Positions 4,135-9,418 of a stretch of 9,418 nucleotides of DNA are shown one piece after another (position 1 is the first letter of the stretch; each line of letters begins with the position of its first letter). Source of the stretch: Candidatus Woesearchaeota archaeon (GTDB taxonomy: Archaea; Nanobdellota; Nanobdellia; Woesearchaeales; JACPBV01); contig JACPBU010000006.1 of NCBI GenBank assembly GCA_016180165.1, positions 1-9,418 of the forward strand, given 5' to 3'. Below the pieces are notes generated by a model. The model had not been told where the DNA came from, ran no database searches, and worked only from the letters and a program-made list of their open reading frames with translations. A program made the position numbers and the translations under genes.

Positions 4135-5895
4135 ATGGCAATCCGCAGCCCCCTTTGTGTTGTATTGGCCCATGTGGACCATGGGAAGACATCTATTCTC
4201 GACCAGATTAGAGGCAGCTCTGTCGCAGCAAGGGAAGCGGGCGGCATCACTCAGGCCATTGGTGCGTCAATGATCCCCCTGGAAACGATCAGGAGCCGCT
4301 GCGGCAGGCTCCTGGACAAGATGAATATATCGTTCACTATCCCCGGCCTGCTTTTCATCGACACGCCAGGGCATGCGAGCTTCACCAGCCTGAGAAAAAG
4401 AGGGGGCAATCTTGCTGATATCGCAATCCTTGTTGTGGACATCAACGAAGGGTTTATGCCGCAGACGATTGAAAGCCTGGAGATCCTGAAGGGCTTCAGG
4501 ACGCCGTTTATTGTCGCTGCAAACAAGATTGACCTGATACCGGGATGGAGCTCGCATCCTGAAGGGACATTGATGGCGGGCATTGCCAGGCAGCCCACGA
4601 GGGTTATTGAGGAATTTGAGAAAAGGCTGTATGGAGTCGTCGGAAAGCTTTCTGAGATCGGATTTGATGCTGACCGCTTTGACAGGATAGATGATTTCAC
4701 CAAAAAAGTTGCAGTCATTCCGACATCAGCAAGAAGCGGGGAGGGCATCCCCGAGCTGATGATGACAGTTGCAGGGCTTGCCCAGCGTTTCCTCGAAAAG
4801 AAGCTGCAGGTCAGCATCGGCCTTTCAGGCAAGGGCACAATCCTTGAGGTCAAGGAAGAGAAGGGGCTGGGGACGTGCCTCGATGTCATCCTCTATGACG
4901 GAAGCCTGCTCATCGGCGACACGCTGGTCGTCGGTTCCCTTGGCGAGCCATTGGTTGCAAAAATCAAGGGCTTGTTTGTGCCTGATCCTTTGGCGGAGAT
5001 GAGAGACAAAAAAAGCAGGTTCAGGGCAGTGAGGCAGGTTACCGCTGCAACAGGGGTCAAGATCTCAGCCACTGGCTTGCAAAATCCGCTTGCCGGCATG
5101 CCTGTCCGTGCCTGCGCTGAGGATGAGCTTGATGAGGTCAGGGAGGAATTGAGGGAAGAGATTGCTGAAGTCCTGATAGACACCGCCAACGAGGGTATCA
5201 TCATCAAGGCAGAAAGCATAGGCTCATTGGAGGCGCTTGAGGTAAGCCTGAAGGAAAAAGGCATTCCGCTCAAAAAAGCATCGGTCGGCGCCATCACCAG
5301 GAAGGACATCATAGACGCAGAAGCAAATCTTGAGAAAGATCCCTTGCATGCAGTCATCCTTGGGTTCAATGTTGCCGATGAATCGGGAGGTGGCGGCAGG
5401 GCAAAGGTCATCGCCAACAACGTGATCTACCGCCTATTGGAGGATTTTGACAGGTGGGCAGCTGAAAAAAAGGAGAGCATGGAGCAGGAAAAGCTTGCCG
5501 GGATATCCAGGCCGTTTAAATTCCAGCTGCTGAGGGGCTATATTTTCAGGCAGAACAATCCCGCAGTTGTCGGCTGCGAAGTGATTGCAGGGAGCATGAA
5601 ATCGGGGGAAAGGGTGATGAGCCAAAAAGGAGACGAGCTGACTGCAATCAGGAGCATGCAGATGGAGCAGGAAAGCGTCGAGAAAGCCGAAAAAGGGCAT
5701 CATGTCGCTGTTGCGATGGATGGTGTTACTGTGGGAAGGCAGATATGCGAAGGAGATATCTTATATTCTGCTGTGCCCGAAGGGGATTTCAAGAAGCTCA
5801 GGGAGCTGAAGGGGATGCTTTCCGCCGATGAGGTTGGAGTGCTCAAAGAGATCGCAGAGATCAGGCGCAAAAAAAATCCATTGTGGGGCGTGTGA
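4135..5895 (+). CDS. infB: translation initiation factor aIF5B (IF2-like GTPase)
   Basis: A 586-residue archaeal IF5B, the GTPase that promotes ribosomal subunit joining and helps place initiator tRNA. The GTPase motifs are all present: G1 AHVDHGKT (12-19), G2 GGITQ (36-40), G3 DTPGH (76-80), G4 NKID (130-133) and a SARSGEG G5-like motif near 198-204. The beta-barrel, alpha/beta/alpha and C-terminal tRNA-binding domains follow. The ending EIRRKKNPLWGV is typical of archaeal members. Length is normal and no intein interrupts the P-loop region, a common intein site in archaeal infB. In G1 the usual glycine is Ala12, which is tolerated. The stop overlaps the next gene as TGATG, implying translational coupling. 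Many long frames on the opposite strand here are shadows of this gene. Confidence 0.96.
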   Translation: MAIRSPLCVVLAHVDHGKTSILDQIRGSSVAAREAGGITQAIGASMIPLETIRSRCGRLLDKMNISFTIPGLLFIDTPGHASFTSLRKRGGNLADIAILVVDINEGFMPQTIESLEILKGFRTPFIVAANKIDLIPGWSSHPEGTLMAGIARQPTRVIEEFEKRLYGVVGKLSEIGFDADRFDRIDDFTKKVAVIPTSARSGEGIPELMMTVAGLAQRFLEKKLQVSIGLSGKGTILEVKEEKGLGTCLDVILYDGSLLIGDTLVVGSLGEPLVAKIKGLFVPDPLAEMRDKKSRFRAVRQVTAATGVKISATGLQNPLAGMPVRACAEDELDEVREELREEIAEVLIDTANEGIIIKAESIGSLEALEVSLKEKGIPLKKASVGAITRKDIIDAEANLEKDPLHAVILGFNVADESGGGGRAKVIANNVIYRLLEDFDRWAAEKKESMEQEKLAGISRPFKFQLLRGYIFRQNNPAVVGCEVIAGSMKSGERVMSQKGDELTAIRSMQMEQESVEKAEKGHHVAVAMDGVTVGRQICEGDILYSAVPEGDFKKLRELKGMLSADEVGVLKEIAEIRRKKNPLWGV

Positions 5896-6359
5896 TGCAG
5901 CAGATAGCCCGGATGGCTTCGATGGACAGGAAGGCCCGGAAGGAATATTTCAGGCTTCTGGATAAGCAGTTTGGGTTCCATGAAAAAATTGATTGCCTCC
6001 TGTATATCAGCGAAAAGAGCAAGGTCTACCTTGCTGGCAGGGAAATTGCCTCCATCCCTCTTGATGCTCTCAGGACAAATGTCATCGGCCTGTACGTCGC
6101 CGAAGTCGGCAACGGAGAGCTCCGCCTCTCCATCGAAGGCAGCCAGATGTTCGGCCCGAAGTCCTCCAGGAATATTCTTGAGATTAGCCCTGGAGACGCG
6201 CGAAGGTGGATGAAGGGTGAGGACATCGAGATCCCGCCGGATAAAAATGGGTTTGTGCTGGTGAAGTCGGGCGATGATTTCTTTGGCACCGGAAAGGCGA
6301 AGCAGGGCACGCTGCTGAACTTCATCCCCAAAGCAAGAAGGCTGAATGTTGCTGATTGA
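5895..6359 (+). CDS. stand-alone PUA-like RNA-binding protein, NOL1/NOP2/fmu type (COG3270)
   Basis: A 154-residue protein. Its second half fits the PUA-like domain found at the C-terminus of RsmF/NOP2 rRNA m5C methyltransferases (PF13636): VIGLYVAEV (63-71), an LRLSIEGSQMF strand-helix segment (77-87), EISPGDARRWMKGEDIEI (96-112) and VLVKSGDDFFGTGKAKQGTLLNFIPKARRL (121-150, ending in the family's N-x-P-K-x-x-R pattern). No methyltransferase domain is present. Archaeal COG3270 proteins are often stand-alone like this and are described as ribosome-biogenesis related. ATG 5895 overlaps the aIF5B stop (TGATG), so the two are probably co-transcribed and translationally coupled. A GTG at 5883 is in frame but lies deeper inside aIF5B. 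An rRNA- or tRNA-binding role is inference. Confidence 0.72.
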   Translation: MQQIARMASMDRKARKEYFRLLDKQFGFHEKIDCLLYISEKSKVYLAGREIASIPLDALRTNVIGLYVAEVGNGELRLSIEGSQMFGPKSSRNILEISPGDARRWMKGEDIEIPPDKNGFVLVKSGDDFFGTGKAKQGTLLNFIPKARRLNVAD

Positions 6360-6431
6360 ACTTATCGGAACCCCCTATTTCATTAATTCCCCTATATGAC
6401 TTGCCATTTTGATGTTATAACTTAACAGTAG

Positions 6432-6441
6432 TATATAAATA
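6432..6441 (+). promoter_or_regulatory. orphan TATA box in a convergent gap
   Basis: TATATAAATA is one of the best archaeal TATA matches in the window, yet it lies between two convergent genes with no + strand gene downstream before DUF371's 3' end. It predicts transcription starting near 6462. The sequence is nearly symmetrical and could be read on either strand. Confidence 0.35.
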
Positions 6442-6467
6442 TTTTGGTTTTGTTTGCCCTTGCGGAG

Positions 6468-6494
6468 TACAAAAAACATAAGTGTTTTTTTGTA
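6468..6494 (+). repeat. A/T-rich hairpin, possible terminator or small-RNA element
   Basis: TACAAAAAACA pairs with TGTTTTTTTGTA around a TAAG loop, with one bulged T. On the + strand a run of seven T (6485-6491) forms part of the 3' arm. It could stop convergent transcription from either side or be the structured part of a small RNA started by the TATA box at 6432. Confidence 0.5.
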
Positions 6495-6567
6495 TTACAA
6501 GCGACCAACTAACACTCGATTATTTTTGTTCGCGGGTATAGGTGATCAATTCTCTGAAAATATTAAC

Positions 6568-6978
6568 CTAAACCGCAGTTATCGAGATAGTTATCTCCTG
6601 TCCCGGCTCTTTGATCTTCTCAATTAGCTCCCTCTTGAGATGCATCGCTCCTTTCGTCGCATCCACCCCCAATGTCCTTGGAGATAAAAATCTCCCCATC
6701 CTGATAACCATCTCCTTTTCATCGCAGAAATCCATGTTAAGGAGGAAAAAAACAGAATCCGACTCATCGCCGACAGAGATAATGGCCTTTGCCTTTTCGA
6801 TATGATGCTCTTTGCAATAATGGATGAATGCTTTGGCCTTTGCACTATCAAAATCAGCATTGGTGCCGATGATGCAGTCAGCCTCAATTCCCATATGCAT
6901 GTCTTTGGTGAACTCCAGAGTAGTCTTGTGCCTGCCTGTGACGTTGGGATGCCCGAAGGCGTGGAAGGTTAAGCGCAT
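6568..6978 (-). CDS. DUF371 family protein
   Basis: A 136-residue archaeal DUF371 protein (PF04027, COG2090), full length for the family. Diagnostic segments are GHPNVTGRHKTTLEFTKD (9-26), DCIIGTNADFD (34-44), the VIRMGRFLSPRTLGVDATKGA block in the C-terminal half, and the final ITISI strand. The family is widespread in archaea and has no established function. Its conserved His/Asp/Lys/Thr-rich motifs look enzymatic, but no activity is known to me. It lies 113 bases after the PLD gene on the same strand. No clear TATA box or Shine-Dalgarno precedes ATG 6978, so it may depend on read-through from upstream. Confidence 0.88.
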   Translation of the reverse strand: MRLTFHAFGHPNVTGRHKTTLEFTKDMHMGIEADCIIGTNADFDSAKAKAFIHYCKEHHIEKAKAIISVGDESDSVFFLLNMDFCDEKEMVIRMGRFLSPRTLGVDATKGAMHLKRELIEKIKEPGQEITISITAV

Positions 6979-7025
6979 GTGGGAGTTTTTAGCGTTACGC
7001 TTTAGGTGGCATTTGGCGCAGTTCC

Positions 7026-7062
7026 CAAAAAAAGAGGGATGCGGATGCCTAGCGGGATAGGC
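7026..7062 (-). terminator. possible terminator after the PLD lipoprotein gene
   Basis: On the minus strand a GCCTA/TAGGC hairpin (7047-7062, six-base loop) is followed after about 13 bases by seven T (7027-7033). It starts about 30 bases after the PLD stop. Archaeal termination needs mainly the U-run, so the hairpin may be incidental. Confidence 0.35.
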
Positions 7063-7091
7063 AGCTTGAATTTCGATTCTTCCTGCCCATT

Positions 7092-8135
7092 TTATTCTTT
7101 GCGGAACAGCCTGAAAAATTCTTCAGCAAACTCCTTTGCTATCCTCCGGTCATGCAGGATGGCTATATTCTCGTCATTCTTGCTGTCAGCGCTTTTCGTC
7201 GGATTGAACGAACCTGTTATCACCGTCTCATTATCTATGATAAAAACCTTGTGGTGCATCGTTTTCCTGAATGCGTCTTTTTTGACATCCATCCCGAAGC
7301 CAAGAAGGCGTTGGAACTGGGAGGTTTTCTGGGAAGCCTGCCTGTTGTCAAGCAGCCCCTTGATGTCCACATCATCCCTGCGCAGCAATGCATCTGCGAT
7401 GCCTTCGTGAGTAAAGGTGAATATCAGGAAATAGATGCTCCTCCTTGCTTTGGATATCTGCTCAATGGTCTTCATTGCGCAGTCGTCTTCAGGGCAGAAA
7501 TAATTCTCATAAAGCTTGCCGTTGAGCATCACTTTTGGAAACCTTACCGGTTCACCTTTGCCAAAATCGCCATTCCAGATCTCCTGAAATTCATCCTCAA
7601 AATTGGCCGCGAGGCTTTTGGAATGGAACAAAATCACGTTGTTGAGGTTACCCTCTTCACTTACCGTCGGATTAAAGGAACCAGTCAGCACGAGATAGCC
7701 GTCGATGACACAGAATTTGTTGTGGCTCCTTTGGGAGGGAGTATCCAGCCTGAAATCAAATGCTCCTTTCAGTCCGCCCAATTCCTGCCCTTCAAGGGGG
7801 TTCTCATCATCAATGGCCACTTTGACATCAGCTTCGGCTGACTTTTCGCCAAATAATGCAAGCACCGAAGGGATGTTGACCGCATACAATGCGCAATGGA
7901 TGGATCTCTTTCCTGCAGAGAGGACATCGAGAAAGACCGAGGTGCAATTATCCGTCGGGCAGAAGAAGGCCTGGGGCACAGGGACGGTTTCATCGGGCGC
8001 CATGCCGGCCGGTTCCGTCGGCTGCTCTTTTGGGAGAGGGGGGATGCATCCGAAGAAAAAGAGGCTTGCGATGAGCACAAAAAGCGAAGCTGGCAGAAAT
8101 TTATTTTTAAGGCAGTTTATTCTCAAAAGGCTCAC
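7092..8135 (-). CDS. phospholipase D-family nuclease-like lipoprotein with two HKD motifs
   Basis: A 347-residue protein with a lipoprotein signal: hydrophobic 14-28 ending FFFGC, Cys30 the likely lipidated residue, then a Pro-rich linker. It therefore acts outside the cell, tethered to the membrane. Two tandem PLD modules follow. Each starts with a C-P-x-D-x-C motif (59-64 and 214-219) and a helix, and carries HxKx4D (His138/Lys140/Asp145; His294/Lys296/Asp301) and GSFNPT (152-157; 308-313). The Nuc-like family cleaves phosphodiesters, often nucleic acid, using two HKD sites; the substrate here is unknown. The start is uncertain. GTG 8135 is the longest frame, but GGTGA at 8136-8132 sits five bases before an in-frame TTG at 8126, the same spacing as at aIF5B, so a 344-residue form is possible. 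Confidence 0.85.
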   Translation of the reverse strand: MSLLRINCLKNKFLPASLFVLIASLFFFGCIPPLPKEQPTEPAGMAPDETVPVPQAFFCPTDNCTSVFLDVLSAGKRSIHCALYAVNIPSVLALFGEKSAEADVKVAIDDENPLEGQELGGLKGAFDFRLDTPSQRSHNKFCVIDGYLVLTGSFNPTVSEEGNLNNVILFHSKSLAANFEDEFQEIWNGDFGKGEPVRFPKVMLNGKLYENYFCPEDDCAMKTIEQISKARRSIYFLIFTFTHEGIADALLRRDDVDIKGLLDNRQASQKTSQFQRLLGFGMDVKKDAFRKTMHHKVFIIDNETVITGSFNPTKSADSKNDENIAILHDRRIAKEFAEEFFRLFRKE

Positions 8136-8136
8136 C
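8132..8136 (-). promoter_or_regulatory. GGTGA Shine-Dalgarno bearing on the PLD gene start
   Basis: This site overlaps the GTG codon at 8135 and is placed five bases before TTG 8126. It suggests translation may begin at TTG rather than GTG. The signal peptide is intact either way. Confidence 0.4.
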
Positions 8137-8207
8137 GCACTTTATTTTTGTCTTAAGGTGATGGGGGGCTGTTATGCTTAGGGCAGATTTTTCCAAAAGT
8201 GCCCATC

Positions 8208-8226
8208 GATATATAATTCAATTGAA
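8208..8226 (-). promoter_or_regulatory. TATA box with adjacent palindrome, PLD gene promoter
   Basis: Minus-strand AATTATATATC (8208-8218) predicts transcription starting near 8186 and a leader of about 50 bases. Just upstream and touching it is the perfect 10-bp palindrome TTCAATTGAA (8217-8226), in the BRE or operator position. Control of this gene by a dimeric regulator is possible but not shown. Confidence 0.45.
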
Positions 8227-8259
8227 GCAAAGTGAGTTAACCCTGTTCAGTAAAAGCCT

Positions 8260-8332
8260 ACAATGTTCTTTAGCGCAACAATGTTCTTTAGGCCAACAAT
8301 GTTTTTTTAGTGTCAACGGAGTTCTTTAGAGG
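8260..8332. repeat. 18-20 bp degenerate tandem repeat, about four copies, overlapping the mre11 stop
   Basis: Copies lie at 8260-8275, 8276-8293, 8294-8312 and 8313-8332, sharing CAACAATGTTCTTTAGGC or close variants. The fourth copy contains the mre11 stop codon and last residues. On the minus strand the gene end GGCCTCTAAAGAAC is echoed downstream as GGCCTAAAGAAC and GCGCTAAAGAAC, as if the array grew from the end of the gene. Confidence 0.8.
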
Positions 8333-9418
8333 CCGATTATGCTCCTCACACGCTCCCTGACTTTTTGCTCGAAATCATAGGACTTCTCCCCTTCGCCCTT
8401 TTCTGCGTTGAGCGCATGCATCAGTTCTTTGATGAGCTGCAATTCCTGCTCAGGCTTCTTTCCGTCAAGCTTTATCTGCCCCAGGTGCTCGCGCATCAGC
8501 TGATCCTCCACATCCTCAGCAGGCTTTGCCTCAACTTTTATCTCCTCAAATTCCCTGCTCTTCAGCCCAAGGGTGTTCTTCATCACCATAAAAGCTCCCC
8601 GTGCGTAAAGCTTTTCGAAAATATCCTTGAACCCAATCTCTGATGACTTTCCCGAAGAAAGGGTTCCTTCAACACGCAAGGTTATGATAGTATTGACAAA
8701 TTCCTGCCTGCTGATGCGCTCCATGATTTCCTGAGTCACCTGGACGGGAGTTTTATTTCCTGCATCAAAAGTTAATGCATTGACGTTGTAGGCCTGGACA
8801 GTCTCTCTTGTTGATTTCCCGTCTTCAATGATAAAAAATCCGCCTGCGCCAAGCTCCTCCAGCTCGGCAAAGCTGTTGGGAAACAAAGGCCCTGAATAAG
8901 CAACCCTTCCGTATCCCTCGATGACCTCGCTTTTCACGATATGGATATGGCCGCCGGCATAATAATCAAATCCTTTTGGCAGGAGGGAAATAGGGATGCC
9001 TTCGATATGCTCAAAGGCTTTTGTCTTGAGCTCAGCCAGCAGTGAGTGGAACATGAATATCTTACAGCCTTTTTCTTTCTCCAGCTCTTCAAGGAGGAGA
9101 GATTCATAGTAGCTCTTCTCAAGACCGCCTCGCTTGCCGAGGAGGCCGGTTATTTTTGCTCCCGTCTTTTTATCGACGGTAAACCTTAGCCTAAGTTTTC
9201 CATCGGCATCTTCGCCCTTTGCAACATTCACCATGAGCCCTGCGCTTTCCAGGACATCAAGCATTGTCTTTCCAGACGGAGAGAAGTCATGCGAGCCGGG
9301 TATGATATAGACAGGAATGTTATTGTCCTTCAGGAGCTTCAGCTGCTCGACAGCAAGCTTCAGGCTGTCCATCGGCGGAAGAGAAGTATTGAAGAGATCT
9401 CCTGCGATGAGGATGAAA
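8326..9418 (-). CDS. mre11: Mre11-type DNA double-strand-break repair nuclease (N-terminus beyond the window)
   Basis: The frame is open to the right edge, giving 363 visible residues. Calcineurin-like phosphoesterase motifs are present: GDLFN (6-10 of the visible part), GSHD (41-44), the MFHSLL histidine (His124) and GGHIH (155-159). The first metal-binding motif (DxH) should lie just outside the window. A capping domain and a charged helical C-terminus (from about 300) follow, the latter plausibly the Rad50-binding part. Mre11 is a Mn-dependent nuclease that works with Rad50 to process DNA ends. An internal ATG at 9372 is not the start, since coding clearly continues upstream through FILIAGDLFN. 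The gene downstream on this strand is a PLD lipoprotein, not rad50. The stop lies within a short tandem repeat. Confidence 0.92.
   Translation of the reverse strand, partial: FILIAGDLFNTSLPPMDSLKLAVEQLKLLKDNNIPVYIIPGSHDFSPSGKTMLDVLESAGLMVNVAKGEDADGKLRLRFTVDKKTGAKITGLLGKRGGLEKSYYESLLLEELEKEKGCKIFMFHSLLAELKTKAFEHIEGIPISLLPKGFDYYAGGHIHIVKSEVIEGYGRVAYSGPLFPNSFAELEELGAGGFFIIEDGKSTRETVQAYNVNALTFDAGNKTPVQVTQEIMERISRQEFVNTIITLRVEGTLSSGKSSEIGFKDIFEKLYARGAFMVMKNTLGLKSREFEEIKVEAKPAEDVEDQLMREHLGQIKLDGKKPEQELQLIKELMHALNAEKGEGEKSYDFEQKVRERVRSIIGL

Noticed and set aside
4029..4211. A frame of about 60 codons overlapping the aIF5B start, with a possible internal ATG at 4107
   Set aside because: It begins in the purine-rich repeat and continues out of frame through the aIF5B P-loop. 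The sequence is not protein-like.
4251..5420. Long minus-strand open frames (about 212 and 175 codons) opposite aIF5B
   Set aside because: They are antisense shadows of a conserved GTPase gene whose motifs are all present on the + strand. Their translations are Ser/Pro-rich with no recognisable domain.
6540..6567. GGTGATCA...CTGA as a C/D box sRNA
   Set aside because: The C-like and D-like boxes are only a few bases apart, leaving no room for guide sequence or C'/D' boxes.
7152..7841. A 229-codon + strand open frame opposite the PLD gene
   Set aside because: It is antisense to a gene with clear duplicated HKD and GSFNPT motifs. No promoter or Shine-Dalgarno supports it.

Overview
The window is archaeal. 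It encodes archaeal-type translation factor aIF5B, archaeal/eukaryal tRNA methyltransferase Trm1, the archaeal DUF371 family, a stand-alone NOL1/NOP2/fmu-type PUA-like protein and an Mre11 nuclease. Several genes have TATA-like boxes about 24-27 bases before the start codon, the spacing expected of leaderless archaeal transcripts, while aIF5B has a GGTGA Shine-Dalgarno. Short secreted or lipoprotein-type genes, a DUF212 protein and a small membrane-anchored Ig-like protein would fit a DPANN lineage such as Woesearchaeota or Pacearchaeota. That placement is inference from gene content only.

Layout. (1) 1-1144: the C-terminal tail of an unknown + strand gene, convergent with a gene for an anthrax-lethal-factor-like (ATLF) zinc metallopeptidase. 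(2) 1145-1453: a divergent promoter region split by a palindromic, MITE-like element with 15-bp perfect terminal inverted repeats and a 10-bp target duplication. (3) 1454-2061: a DUF212 (divergent PAP2) membrane protein, then a 9-bp and a 16-bp tandem repeat array running into the 3' end of trm1. (4) 2061-3772, minus strand: trm1, a second MITE-like element, and a small anchored Ig-like protein. (5) 3773-4134: a divergent promoter region with a mini-ORF, a hairpin and a purine-rich repeat. (6) 4135-6359: aIF5B and a COG3270-type protein joined by a TGATG overlap. (7) 6360-6567: a convergent gap with an unassigned TATA box and a hairpin. (8) 6568-9418, minus strand: DUF371, a two-HKD phospholipase-D-family lipoprotein, a small repeat array, and mre11 running off the right edge.

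The core is housekeeping RNA and translation biology: trm1 modifies tRNA, aIF5B joins ribosomal subunits, and COG3270 probably binds RNA. The more accessory content is the two non-autonomous mobile-element candidates, the ATLF peptidase and the PLD lipoprotein. I see no tRNA, rRNA, CRISPR array or complete transposase, and no obvious multi-gene undescribed system. The strongest unusual signals are the two MITE-like elements, the archaeal ATLF peptidase, and tandem repeats that appear seeded from gene 3' ends.
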